Positions 9,572 to 20,804 of a DNA stretch of 64,000 nt are shown here, piece by piece. The notes beneath the pieces are model-generated. The model was given only the letters and a program-made list of their open reading frames with translations. It was not told the origin of the DNA and did no database searches. Made by a program: the position numbers and the translations under genes. The first letter of the stretch is position 1; each line of letters starts with the position of its first letter. The DNA comes from Bilabrum cf. latius (lineage: Eukaryota > Bigyra: Bicosoecida > Bigyra > Bicosoecida), in contig OZ237761.1 in the NCBI GenBank assembly GCA_965178125.1, positions 620,001-684,000 of the forward strand, written 5' to 3'.

Positions 9572-11461
9572 TTAAGATGTGCTTAAAAGGGCCTCGAGAT
9601 CTTCCCCACGCATAGCCTAGCCACCACGCATCGTAAGTTTTCCACCAAGCTTATTCAATTCTCCTCCACTATTTCCATATCCATAATGTGCCGCCGCTTT
9701 GCCAATAGCGCTATTGTCTCCTGTTAGACTTTTGAGTGGTCCTATATTCCTAATGGTTTTCGCTAGGTTTTTAGCCTAATCACTTTTTGCCCAATCTTTA
9801 ACCTTGTTCCATCCGTGTTTAAAGGCTCGTCCAATCTTAGACCAGAAACGACCTTTTCCACCCATAACATTAGCATAATTATCTAAATCCTCAAATACAG
9901 GCTAGAAACCTTTAGAACCACTTTCAGCATCACCACGTTTAGCAAGTTCAGAAAGCACTTTAGAAGGCTCAATAAGGGCGCCAGCCTCAGTATAGACACC
10001 GTTATCATTCACAAGAACATTATCATAAAACATCCATACTTTTATCTCGTATTTATCCTCATACGCACCATCCGCATATTTATTATAAGGGTTGAAGCAC
10101 TAAAGATTAACTTTAAGATTAAATCCAGTATTTACATTAGATTGAACACCAGCAAGTGTAGCAACATCTGAAGGTTTTAAAATCATATAGCAACCAGTAC
10201 CGCGGTTTCCATCACTTCCATCAATTGATGAACCATAAAAGGATGAAGGAGGAAGAGCATATCCGTTCTTTCTACTAATTCTATATAATTCGTGTGGATT
10301 ATCTACAGCCCCTAATTCCTCAGCGCTTCCATTGAGTGAGAAACCTATTCTTCTAATTGGTAAAGTTCTATTAGCCCAGTTAGGGTTATCATCACAACCA
10401 ACAAGGCGGGCACATACCATAATAGCACTAGGGATACCATTCTCACGGGATAATTGATAATCAAAAGAAGTTAAAGAATTTTCAGTTGCGGATTTAGGTA
10501 CAGGGACAGGCGCCTAAGACTAAAATTTAATTGTAGGCATATTATACATACAACGAGTCGGGGGGGCGTATCCACTCTAAAATTCAACTTCATCAACAAG
10601 AAGGGTCGTATTTGTTTCTCCTATAATTGACTAACCCGTTATTTTGTTAATATCTCCGTTATCTTTTGTAAAACTAGCCTTACACAGTCTTTGAATGGCA
10701 TTTACGTGATAATCTAAATCAACCTGAAGGCTTCTCACACCGGTAAAATATTTAGCATTTACATCAACATCTGCTCCTTTTAGTGGTATAGCTTCTTGAA
10801 AATCAATAGTCCAATCAATTTGGTCTCTATTACCCGCAACGAAATCAGCACTTACAGTCGTAAAAGCATTCCCATATGCTCCACGATAACTAAAGCTATC
10901 ACCGGCACTATATCCAACATCCTAACCCCAAGCTAAAGGATTTTTAAGGGTATCACTTACTTCACGATAATCACCAACAGTGTCAGGGCGTCCAACGGGT
11001 GAGATTGTGGATAAGGTTTCTTCACTGTTCATAACTTCAGTAGGTTCAGCCCATTCATAAACTTTTACTGTAAAAGGCTATCCATTAATTGTTAAAACAC
11101 CACCTTGAAGCATTTTAAAGGTAGGTAATGAATTAGTTCCAAACCTAGATTTAAGATAAGATTGAGCGGTAATAGCATCACCTCCCGCAGTTTGAGCTGG
11201 TACTGCTTGCTCTAGTTGTAGCCTAACTGTCATACGATGACGAAGACGAATAAACCTTGATACGGTTTTACTAGTAGGATTAACGGGGAAAGAAAGGGGA
11301 AGAAGAGAATTAGATTGATTAGATGATGGTCTAATTTCTCGGCGGGTATATTTTTGAACACCTAGTTCTGTTCCTAAACTAGCATCTTCAGGGGTTATCA
11401 TTTGAAGGCTTTTAGGAGCCTTAATGCTTACTGGTAAATTCTGAACCATTTGTTGAGCCAT
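9572..11461 (-). CDS. Major capsid protein (PLV/virophage type)
   Basis: 629 residues, ATG 11461 to TAA 9572-9574, with about ten TAG codons read as Gln. The N-terminal 130 residues hold the beta-rich stretch RHRMTVRLQLEQ and are followed by long strand-rich regions typical of double-jelly-roll capsid proteins. The length fits PLV/virophage MCPs (about 550-650). The assignment rests on length, composition, position beside a probable minor capsid gene, and the protease and ATPase nearby; I could not run a profile search. The last about 100 residues are odd: a basic amphipathic segment (FWSKIGRAFKHGWNKVKDWA) then a Gly/Ala-rich tail, reminiscent of membrane-active internal capsid peptides. The TATA-like type 2 motif precedes the ATG. 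Confidence 0.75.
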
Positions 11462-11484
11462 TTTTTTATATATACACTATAGAT
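11462..11484 (-). promoter_or_regulatory. Viral upstream motif, type 2 (TATA-like)
   Basis: Minus strand ATCTATAGTGTATATATAAA directly before ATG 11461 of the capsid gene. It is nearly identical to 931-952. Confidence 0.55.
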
Positions 11485-11532
11485 ATAAATTTTTTAATAT
11501 CTAAACATATTTTATAATCTTCTATAATTTAT

Positions 11533-12486
11533 TTAAAAATCTAAACTTAAATTATCGGTTTGTTTTTTAAATACTTGTTTAATGTGAGCTTCACCCCCGT
11601 TAAAATTCATTACGGGATACTTTTCATTTTGTTTATCAACCCAGTAGAACGCCATTGACACGCTCTTAAAGCTTCTATCCTTCATCATTGAATACCAGCG
11701 GTAAGGATTAGAAACATATAATATATTTTCTATTGGTGAGCTGTCATTAGGATTATACGGGTAGCTGGTTAATATAGGGGATTTATTGACGGCTATAGAG
11801 CCACCAGTAGATGATTTTGTGGTCACCAATTCTTTATTCACTGGAATATCACTTTCTACGATAATAGATTTAACAGGGCACCAAGAATTTAAATTCGTCT
11901 ATCTAGCCATAAAAACATAATCACCACTAGCAGGGGAATTATTATATGAAAGTTTAGCAAATAAATCACTCGGTGTGGTTGTTATTCCTTCATATTCAAA
12001 TTTATCAAATAAAGCAAAAGCTTCAAAATTAACAAATAAATAATAATTATCTCTAAAATCTTCAGTTGTTGATAAACTCCATTTATTATTTTCAAATTTA
12101 AAGACTGGTTTATCACCACTTGGAAGGCTTACCAAATCACAAATTCGGCTTAACTCTTCATTAAATTCATTTACAATATCCTAATATGAATAATAAAATT
12201 TAGCTTTTTTACCTAGAACTATATAATCGCCTGCTCTGGCTCCTGATGTTTTATTCTCAAGAGTAAATTTTAAATAGGTTTTACCGCTGTCATCCTAATA
12301 TTCAGGTTTAAACACCGGTAGCATAAATTTATTTAAATCCATCTCTTCAACAGCCGTTAAATAATTTTCACTTTGTTTTAATATTAAGCCTTCACGGGTT
12401 TCATTCACTACCGCCTATCTCGTCTAATTGTGGGGGACAGATGAACTAACTAAATTCAATCTTACAAATTCATCGCTATAACTCAT
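11533..12486 (-). CDS. Probable minor capsid (penton) protein
   Basis: 317 residues, ATG 12486 to TAA 11533-11535, five TAG codons as Gln. The protein is rich in Asn, Tyr, Phe and Ser with alternating hydrophobic strands, as expected for jelly-roll virion proteins. It lies immediately upstream of the major capsid gene on the same strand (71-nt gap), the usual place of the minor capsid gene in PLVs, virophages and polintons. The functional call is mainly positional; no motif is diagnostic by eye. It could instead be another structural protein. Upstream lies intergenic repeat copy 2, which may hold its promoter. Confidence 0.55.
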
Positions 12487-12604
12487 TTTATTTATATATT
12501 AAAGCTATACAAATAAATATTTATTAATAAACCTTATCTAATATTTCATCTTGATTTTTACCCTTCACTTTTACCAATATATTTAAAAGTTTGATTGAAT
12601 TTAG

Positions 12605-12822
12605 ATGGATGAAAAATTGCCCTTCTAAAACGATGGAACTTTTCTAAATAAAAGGGCTTATATCTTCATTTCACCTTCACAAGAGGCCCTACATCCACGT
12701 TTTGCTAGAAAACACTATAATATATACGCAATTTGTGGATATAGCCATCGTATGGATTTTATTTTAGAGATAATCATATTTTATTATTTTATTCTAGCCC
12801 TTTTATTAGATGGTCGGAGTAT
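12605..12822. repeat. Dispersed viral intergenic repeat, copy 2
   Basis: Inverted copy of 1614-1850 and direct relative of 22,430-22,600. Shared blocks are CATCCACGTTTTG, the GTGGATATAGCCATCGTATG segment and CTAGCCCTTTTATTAGATGG. It fills the gap between the minor capsid start and the protease stop; the rest of 12487-12604 shows nothing recognisable. Confidence 0.75.
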
Positions 12823-13398
12823 TCAATGTAGAAGCAACGCCACTAACTAATCAGGACTAAGAGCCATAATTTTGGATATTCTAAACATTTCATTTACAAA
12901 CTAATCATTTGATAAGAAAGAAAAAGCGTTTCTTAATAGAGCCCATCTTCCACACGTAGCGCTGTTGTTAGCATAACTCTAAATCGGTTTATGATTATAA
13001 TCAATTTTCCAACCTTCCATTTTCTAATCAATTAAATACTTTACCAGCGTATTTTCTTCTCCTTCTCCTTGATACAATTGGTCTCTATTAATAAATGGTT
13101 TCTATTGGTCGGGTTTTTCTCCATAGCTATCAAAGAAGTATATTATTTTGCTTGATGGTTTTCTGGTCAATGAAATGAAATGACCGTATGTGCTATTTAG
13201 TCCCGTCTTTTTATTAGGATAATAAATAATTACGCCGTCATAACCATCAAAAATATGTTCAATAGATGAGGTCTATTTAATAATATCATCGTAAATAACT
13301 ATTCTAGGTTTGTAATTCAAATGTGCTACACCTAATTTTTGAATTTCTAAAGGAGATAACGGTGTTTGGACTAGTCTATTTAAGTCGTTTATGTTCAT
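12823..13398 (-). CDS. Adenovirus/Ulp1-like cysteine maturation protease
   Basis: 191 residues, ATG 13398 to TGA 12823-12825, six TAG codons as Gln. The catalytic arrangement of the C5/C48 clan is visible: His in GHFISL, Asp in FFDSYG, and Cys in ATCGRWALLR, with a Gln nine residues before the Cys that could be the oxyanion-hole residue; that Gln is itself encoded by TAG. In adenoviruses, polintons and virophages this enzyme processes capsid proteins during maturation. It sits beside the packaging ATPase gene (9-nt gap, same strand) and across repeat copy 2 from the capsid pair, consistent with a morphogenesis cluster. Under the standard code the gene is invisible, because TAGs cut it into short pieces. 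Confidence 0.85.
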
Positions 13399-13406
13399 TT
13401 ATATAT

Positions 13407-14477
13407 TCAATAGAGAAATATTTTTTTTGTGCTAACTACATAATTATTATCAACATTAATAGCAACATAACCAAAGAGAGGGAGAGAATGAAGGGTTTTT
13501 TTAATTCGTTTTCTAGTAGGAGCGTCAAAACTTAAGACTGTTTCTAAAATATATTTTAAACTTTTAGCTGTAATTGTTTTATAAATGATATGGGTTGTAA
13601 TTTCGTTCATAATGGTTCGTGTCTTCATACCGTCGCTTATTTTGTGGGTGATGTCTAAAACGCTACTTGCTGTGTGCCTTCCTGTAGTTGCTAGGATTTC
13701 CAATAAAAAATAAGCCTTTGCTTTCTGGTTCCTTTTTTTAAAGCCTTCGTAATCATCCAGAATAAATAAATTAGGTTCAGCGGTCAATTTTTTAAAAAAC
13801 TCAACATTTAATTTAAAACCTTTTTCTATTAAATCTTTCTCAGGTTTCAAATCCTCTATCTTTCTTTCAGCTTCAATAACAACATCTAAAGGTTTAGATT
13901 TCATCAAAGAAGATTTTTTATATTTAAATTCTAATTTCATTTTTTTATAATAAGCCATTTTTTCCTTATATAAAGTGTTTTCATTCTCTTTAACCAAATC
14001 ATCTATATCAATGAAGGTCGCGCCTTCTCTTTTATATTTAGGGTCTTGAATTGGTGATATAACATACATATTTTTATATTTTAATCCTCTATACATCCTT
14101 ATATAATGTAAAGCTAAATGACTTTTCCCGCTTCCACTCTTACCAAATAATCGCACATATTCACGCCCCTATGGAAAGAGCATAGGAAAAGGTAAATATT
14201 GACTATTATCTTTAATAGCAAATTCCTAAACTGACCGTATATATTCATCTTGTAATAATTTATGTAGTTGTTCCCTTTTCTTGTCCTTATCAACGTTATA
14301 TCTTACTCGGCTTTCTCCGTAATAAGATTTTAAAACATCATCTGTTATCTCTTCCGCTTTGACGTGTTGAATATCTTTAGCGTTCGGGTCGTAATAAATA
14401 AACCGGTTCTATTGTGTTTTTTTATATTTTTGAATAGCTACAATATGGCTATTTTCCGTATATTGTAAAGATAGCAT
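13407..14477 (-). CDS. FtsK/HerA-type DNA packaging ATPase
   Basis: 356 residues, ATG 14477 to TGA 13407-13409, three TAG codons as Gln. Walker A is GKSGSGKSHLA (about 14110-14150), near residue 112-122. Walker B is LFILDDYE (about residue 225), followed by an Arg-containing segment (ATTGRHTASSVLDITHK) typical of the viral A32-like/HerA branch. The long Lys-rich middle part between Walker A and B is characteristic of PLV ATPases. In this virus group the ATPase pumps DNA into the capsid. It is next to the protease on the same strand. Standard-code reading would lose the first about 107 residues. Confidence 0.88.
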
Positions 14478-14569
14478 TATATATAATAATAAAATAAGAT
14501 AAACCATTTATTCACACGGGTTTAAAATATTAAGTTGGTTCCTTCTTCTATCCTTCCTCACAAAAAAAG

Positions 14570-15385
14570 TTATAGAGACATAATTATATTTTTAATTTCC
14601 GCCCGTGTTTTCCTATTTATGTATTGGTCAATCCACGATATTATCTTATTAATATTTGCTTTAGAATACTTTGAAAATTGTTTTATTATTTCCACATTTC
14701 CTAATGCTTTTCTCATTAGTCCTTTTAGGCTTTGAAATGATTTTGACTTCTCGCTTTGATGTCCTTTTATTCTTAGCATACTTTCTAATCGCATTCTTAT
14801 GGAATATAAATATCCTAATGCTTCCCTATCAATTAAATCATTGACTCTTTTTTCATTCCTCTTCTCACCTCTTAATTTAAATAAATCCTTCAATCGTTTT
14901 AATACTTTAAAATTATTAGAACCAAAATATTTATCTACATCTCTTATTAATCCATCTTTTACCTCGTCCTAATCTATTTCATAATCACTTATATGATAAA
15001 TTATGCTTATTTCATCTATAAATTTTCCATCAAAAGCCCAAAAATCAATTTTTAAGTATGGTTTATCTCCGCTAAATATCTATTTATAAATGGTTTTAAC
15101 GGGTGTAGATATGAATGCTTTTATGGTCTTGTATTTTTTATTACCAGCTTTAACCTCAATAAAATTAACCTAACTTATAAAAACCTTTACAAATCTTATT
15201 AAACTATTTATAAATTCAGGCTCTACTCTCTAATATAAATCTATATCACTAGCAAACAAGGAATAATAAGGAATAGCATACGAACCATTTAAAAATAAAT
15301 TAGCCCCCTTCTTAAAATTCACCTCATCAATTATATCGTTCTCGTATTCATTAAAATAAGCTTGTGTCAATTCATTAATTTTCAT
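14570..15385 (-). CDS. Nucleotidyltransferase-fold protein
   Basis: 271 residues, ATG 15385 to TAA 14570-14572, four TAG codons as Gln. Near the N-terminus is FLNGSYAIPYYSLFASDIDLY: a GS motif followed by DxD with the spacing of the Pol-beta/poly(A)-polymerase/MNT nucleotidyltransferase superfamily. A third carboxylate candidate follows in LKIDFWAFDG (about residue 108). The C-terminal half is helical, Lys/Arg-rich. Possible roles are tRNA or RNA tailing, or an antitoxin/immune type nucleotidyltransferase; the substrate cannot be told. It lies directly upstream of the packaging ATPase on the same strand. The family call is reasonably firm from the motif trio, the role is not. Confidence 0.7.
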
Positions 15386-15442
15386 TATATATTATAAGTA
15401 TGGATAAATAACAAATTATATATACCCAATATATACAATAAT

Positions 15443-15823
15443 ATGAGCGTTAAATAGAGCATAAATGATATGACAAATAAAAGCCTTCATCATCTTGGAA
15501 TAAACAGAAATGATTATAAAAAAGAAATTGATAAAATGGTTGAAGATACCGCAAACCAAATATTAAACGCAACCACAAAAGGAAAGACAAAAGGGGGAGC
15601 TTTGATTGCCGGCTCAGCTAATGTCCTTGCTGGTAGTGTTAATTATATTGGAGGAAAAAAGAAGGGTTCAAAGAAAGCCCCTAAAACAAAAAAGCCCCGT
15701 AGTGCTAAATAGTTAAAGAGGGATAAATTAATGAAATGGTGCCGTCAAAAGGGAATGACAATGAAAGCCAGCAATGCTTTTATAAAGAAACACGACCTTA
15801 TGAATAAGGATATTTCATTTTAA
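15443..15823 (+). CDS. Small basic viral protein, possible DNA-binding core protein
   Basis: 126 residues, ATG 15443 to TAA 15821-15823, two TAG codons as Gln. The middle has a small-residue stretch (GGALIAGSANVLAGSVNYIGG) followed by a very Lys/Pro-rich block and a basic C-terminus, reminiscent of virion core or condensing proteins. It is the first gene of a rightward cluster running to 18633, divergent from the nucleotidyltransferase gene. The function is inferred from composition only. Confidence 0.65.
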
Positions 15824-15900
15824 AAGACAGCCTACCAATTGACATATTATCTCTTAAGTTTATAAATTATTAATTATATCATTAATAATATATATATACA

Positions 15901-17970
15901 ATGTCAAACAATACAATTAATGATTTACTGAAGGGTATTATGTAGAAACGGTCTAATCAACTTAGGATACAAAATGACCCACAAGTTAGATTAATGATAT
16001 AGCAAGAAGAAGATGAAGCAGAAGCCAGAAGAAAAACCCTAAAAGATGATGCTTTTCTTCGTGCTAATTATGTTCCTATTGATGTTAGAATTGAAAGACA
16101 ACAACAACAACAAGGAATTGAAAATATTATTAAAAATATTAAGACTATGAACGCTAAAAAAGAATTACCAATTTATCAAATAGAAAATTTACAATCATTT
16201 ATAAATAGAAATCCAGATTTACCGGATAAATTAAAAAGATAGGTTGTAGATACCATTAATAATATTAATGTAAGGTAGGTAGTAGGACCAGCAAGCGATA
16301 AGAAAAAGGTATTTGATGGAATTAAAAATATTAATATGAGATTATTCACAACCACCAAAGCACAACGGGACGCAGTATTAGAACAATTACCAAGCGATAT
16401 GAGAGGATTAAAAGCAGTTCAAATACGAAACGCTTTACGACAAGCTGGAATCACGAAAACCCCCCAAGGATAGAATGTTTCACAATTAACAAAAGTTGAT
16501 GACGCTGTTAATGCTTTATAGGATGTTTTAAATCCTCCTGAAGCCGTTCAACAATAGCAAAGAGATGACCCGCAACCTGATAGACCTGAACCAGATAACC
16601 CGCAACCGCCACCAGAACCAAGACCAAAACCCCCTCCAACACCACAAGAAGCATTAAGCCCAGAACTACAAGAACAAATTGAAGCACTTGAAAGAGTAGC
16701 AAACGCCAATCCTTCAAGTAGTAGAAAAGCACCAAAGAAAACCGAACTAGCATCAATACTTAGATAGTCAAATGTTAAAGGTGTAAAAGGACGGTCTAAA
16801 GTTGATTTTATAAAAAGTGCTTAGAAGAAATTATCAGAACTTAAACAAAAAGCACAAGAACAAGAGGCATCACAATCATCAGGACAAGAAGAAGAAGGGG
16901 AGAACGCCAGTAGAAATTTATCAGGCTAGTTTTCAAAAGTATCACCCGCACCAGTTCCACCTAGTGGATTCTTACAAGCATCACCAGCACCACAAGGACA
17001 ATCACCAGAACAAGAACAAGGACAATCACCAGAACAACAACAAAGCACATTTGGTTCTTTAGGACAATCGGTTATGGATGGTATCAGTTATTTAACAGGA
17101 AAAACAGGCTCACAACCACAAGCACCCCCCGCAGGTCAAGACAGAGGAAAAGGTGAAGCGATGGCAGTAGATGAAGATGGAGAACCTATTACAGATGAAT
17201 TTGGAAGACAACTTACAGAAGTTCAATTCAGACAAAGACAAGCACAGGCAGAACGAGATGAAGCACAAAGACAACAAGAAGAAAAAGAAAGACAAGCTAG
17301 AGAACGGAGGGGAGCCCCAGATGAAGAACCAAGAGATGGAGAAGCCGTAGAACAAGCACAACCAGCAGAACCAGCAGAACCACAAGAACCAGAAGAACCA
17401 CAGAAAACAGATGATGAAATAGCCAAATCAATAGGACAATCAATAAATGTAAAAACAGGTTCAACTAAGGAATAGATATTATCACAATTACAAAAAGCTG
17501 GAATAAATCCAGTAGAATCAAAAACCGCAACTACATTAAAATATATTGTACGAAGGCTTAAAGCCGGAGTATTACAACCTAATCTACCACCTGAGAGAAT
17601 CGCTGATTTAGTAGCCAGAGCAAATACAGAAGGAAGAGATACAAGAGCAGTTAGTAGACAAGCAAAAAGTATTCTTACTGATAACGGTTATCAAATGGAT
17701 GGAATACCTATATGGACATATTCACCACCAGCTCAAGGTTTCGGAAATAAAGACCCTTATAATATGTTAATGAAAGCTATTAATTTAATTATTGATTAGA
17801 AAATAAAAACATAGAACAGGGGCGGTAGTTGTGGATGTGGCAAGCATAAAGGAGGACAAATTGAACAAGAATATTTTAATGTAGCCGGTGGTAAAGGTAA
17901 TCATAATGTGAAGGACAAGGTAAAACAAATCTTATATCAACACTTTGAAAAACTAAGATTATTAAAATAA
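15901..17970 (+). CDS. Large Gln/Pro/Glu-rich viral protein (689 aa)
   Basis: ATG 15901 to TAA 17968-17970, with about a dozen TAG codons read as Gln among very many CAA codons. Order: an alpha-helical N-terminal 200 residues with a five-Gln run; a Pro/Glu-rich linker (about 225-260); a long Gln/Ser/Pro/Glu low-complexity region (about 320-520); a helical domain (about 525-640); and a Cys/His/Gly-rich end (CGCGKH near residue 650). It may be a virion scaffold, spike or large structural protein, since PLVs and virophages often carry one long unknown structural gene near the capsid block. No homolog is recognised by eye. Under the standard code it breaks into many fragments. Confidence 0.75.
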
Positions 17971-18015
17971 TTAGTCTATAGGATAATAATATTTTGTTTT
18001 GTATAGATATATATA

Positions 18016-18633
18016 ATGGCAGAGTTAGTAGCAACAGCAAGCACGGTTGGTGGGGTGTTGGTTCCTCTAGGATATGCGGGATGCTTCCTTTGGAACTTAT
18101 GTTCCTCACTTGCGAATCGTAAAAAATTGTGTTTAGTCCTTCCACGAAAAGGAGGTAAAAGTTCACTTAACAAAAGTTTAACGTCTATAGACCCGAATAT
18201 TCTATTAGTTGATTTAGATGAAGTCCTTAAAGTTAATGCTGACACCAAACAGGTCGTACATTTGAATGACGCCGAAGCTAGGGGCGACGTATCAACAGCC
18301 AAACTTTTAAAATTTGAGCTTATGAAAAAAAGCATTGAGAAAGTTAAATCAAATTGGTTATAGAAAGCAGAACATAGAGCCGTCTTTCTTACTTCAGATT
18401 TTGACCTAGCAAAAGAAATATTCAAGCCCTCCAGCGTGTGTGTAGCAATACCAAGCGATAAACTATACAGCAATATCTCTAAAGATTTAGACGAGAAGGA
18501 TAAAGCAGTAGCTAGACATTCACGAGCTGAATTTTTGAAGAGCTTTAACCCTAATGAATATAGCGTATATAATACCTTTGAAGGGCTTTCATAGATGGTG
18601 ATGAATGTCTATGGTCTTACATATAGGGTCTAA
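18016..18633 (+). CDS. P-loop NTPase-like protein with N-terminal membrane segment
   Basis: 205 residues, ATG 18016 to TAA 18631-18633, two TAG codons as Gln. The N-terminus has a hydrophobic segment (about 5-30). Then comes CLVLPRKGGKSSLNKSL, a Walker-A-like loop at residues about 40-55, followed by a Walker-B-like ILLVDLDEV. The layout resembles small viral nucleoside kinase-like or membrane-anchored ATPases, but no subfamily signature is clear. It is the last gene of the rightward cluster. A TATA-like sequence lies just before the ATG. Confidence 0.6.
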
Positions 18634-18669
18634 TTATTTGAATATTATTAAATAATAAATTAATAATAT

Positions 18670-19827
18670 TTATTTAGTCTTATTATTAAAATTATCCTTT
18701 AGGGTTTTTGATATATTTTTAGCCGGCTCCGTTGTTATCTTCCATTGAATTAAATATTCATCTTGTCCCTCTTTATTCTTTCTTCTCTTTATTATTTTAC
18801 CTATATCATTCTAATATTTTCTTTTAGTAGCCTCATCAACATATGAATCTTTCCATTTAACCCTGTATGTATTATTTTTATTCTTTCTTATCAATTTTTC
18901 AATTATAAATATATCTTGTGCTTTATTCTCGTATGGTTTAGATGCTAATAACAACTAATCTCTATTAAAGTATGTATAGGGTATGCCCTCAATTTTATAT
19001 AATGGGGGGTTATCTGGTTTTATTATTACTCTTTCAATTTTATAAGGCTTTACGCTATATTTAATATCTCCCGCCCTAAATGCTCCGGTTTCCTTTATCC
19101 CTTCTATACTTCTAGGATAATCTAATCCTATTCTTACCATTTCGCCCTCATTTAATACATCACATACTTCACCCTAACATCTAGGCGGTATATATGGTAG
19201 ATTCTCCCTTTTCTTATTCAACATTTCCTATCTTGTTTTATAACGCTCGTTTAATATCTCCCTCAACTTTGGTATTAAATGTCTCCAGTTCGTAATAGTT
19301 GTCCCCGTTCTTATCTCCTATGAATTCAAATAATAAAATATAGCTCTCCCTATTTCCTCATTCAATCTCTCCACCAAAGCCATCTACGATTTACGCTTCA
19401 CTCTTGAAAATATATGCTCTATCTTATTCTTCTTTAGATATTCTTTAAATGATTCATTATCAAATTCTCCCCCTTTATCTGTTCGTATCATTTTAGGTTT
19501 CATTAAATAATTTCTTTTATAGATTTTTTGAAAAGCTTTTATCACATCCTCCGCCCCTCTATCCTTTAACTCTTCAAAATCTAACGCTAATCCGCTAGTA
19601 TCTATCACAACTAATAAATATTTTGAATCGTTCTTGGTAGCGTAAGGGAGATACAATAAATCAGCCTATTGGATAAGCCCCTCTTTAGTAGGTTTATAAT
19701 ATTTAACATAATTCAATCCTTTCGGTTTCTTTATCGGCTTCATTAAATCGTTCGTGATAGACTTCGTATTAAATCCAAAACTTGATTCATTAATATCATT
19801 ATCTTTTTTCTTTCCTCTCTTACTCAT
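18670..19827 (-). CDS. Retrovirus-type (rve) integrase
   Basis: 385 residues, ATG 19827 to TAA 18670-18672, seven TAG codons as Gln. The DDE catalytic core is visible: first Asp in the ADLLYLPYATK segment, second Asp in MIRTDKGGEFDNE, and Glu in MALVERLNEE about 35 residues on. The C-terminal region has an SH3/chromodomain-like YLIQWK motif. Polintons, Mavirus-type virophages and some PLVs use this enzyme to insert into the host genome, which explains this provirus. It is convergent with the P-loop gene. All catalytic residues seem present, so it is not obviously dead. An upstream zinc-binding HHCC domain is not evident. Confidence 0.85.
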
Positions 19828-19867
19828 TATATATATTAATTGATTTTAATATTTATAAATTAATTAT

Positions 19868-20239
19868 TCACGAATTAAAAAGCCTATTAATAGCTTCATT
19901 CGTTTTAATGTGCTCCTTGGTGTCTCTTATCTCCTAATGGATATCAACCAGCTTTAATTTTTCTTTCTTAGTGAGTCCGTTCATCCTTCCTTTTAATGCT
20001 TTTAAAGTTTTCATATAAGGGGCTATAGCTTCTGCTTTCTTTTTGCTCACCTCTTTATATTCCACATTAAGAGCGGTTAATTTACTATTCACTTTATTTT
20101 TTAATTCTGTCTCTTTTATTTTTAGTTGCTTTAACTTTTGTTCTAATTCACGATTGGTCTTCTTAAAGTCTTCTACAATATCAAGAAATTCATTCTTTAA
20201 CTTTGAGCGGGTATTAATCACTTTTTGTAATTTATCCAT
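19868..20239 (-). CDS. Viral coiled-coil protein (123 aa)
   Basis: ATG 20239 to TGA 19868-19870, one TAG as Gln. It is very rich in Lys, Glu and Leu with heptad-like spacing over about residues 5-75, hence probably a long coiled coil. No enzymatic motif. It lies upstream of the integrase gene on the same strand. A TATA-like sequence immediately before the ATG resembles the type 2 motif. The role is unknown; it may be structural. Confidence 0.7.
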
Positions 20240-20340
20240 TTATATATAATTACTAGATATTTTTTTTATTTTTTTTAAACTATAGAATTTTATAAAACGG
20301 GTTTAATAAATTAAAATAAAATATTGGGCTACATTATAAT

Positions 20341-20757
20341 ATGTTCGTTAAGTTCCTGTTATCAAGTGTCAACGTTAAAAAGGTATTCCAGAATAAAAGC
20401 ATCTCCACTTTTATGTCAATCGTATATATTTATGTTGAGAAGCACAAACCATCAATGTTAAAGCATTTTCAACTTGATGACCTTCGTGTCCCTCCAGATT
20501 GTAATGAACGACTTAAAAAAAGAGTATTAAGTGAATTTGAAGAAATTGATTATATATCATATTTCGTTCAACCATTTAGAATAATACACAAGCTAAATGA
20601 AGAAAATGTTGAATGCCTAAGTGAAGACTTAAATGATACCGTAGCCATAGATTTATTGGTTAAAAAAGAGAAGGAAGCCATTGAGAAATCAATAAAGAAA
20701 TAGAAGGATGACATCATCAAAAAGGCTATAGATGACTTTATCTTACCCAAGGATTAA
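20341..20757 (+). CDS. Viral hypothetical protein (138 aa)
   Basis: ATG 20341 to TAA 20755-20757, one TAG as Gln. The N-terminus is hydrophobic and basic, the C-terminus is Lys/Asp/Glu-rich and helical. Not recognised. It stands alone on the plus strand between two leftward genes. The ATG is preceded by an AT-rich stretch with GGGTTTAATAAATTAAAAT, loosely like the type 1 motif. Confidence 0.65.
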
Positions 20758-20804
20758 ACTATATATTAATAATAATAATAATAGTATTATTAAAATTCAA
20801 AAAT

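Noticed and set aside
16508-17426. Minus-strand hydrophobic ORFs opposite the Gln-rich viral gene.
   Set aside because: Antisense of CAA-rich sequence gives Leu/Cys-rich frames; the plus frame is continuous for 690 codons.
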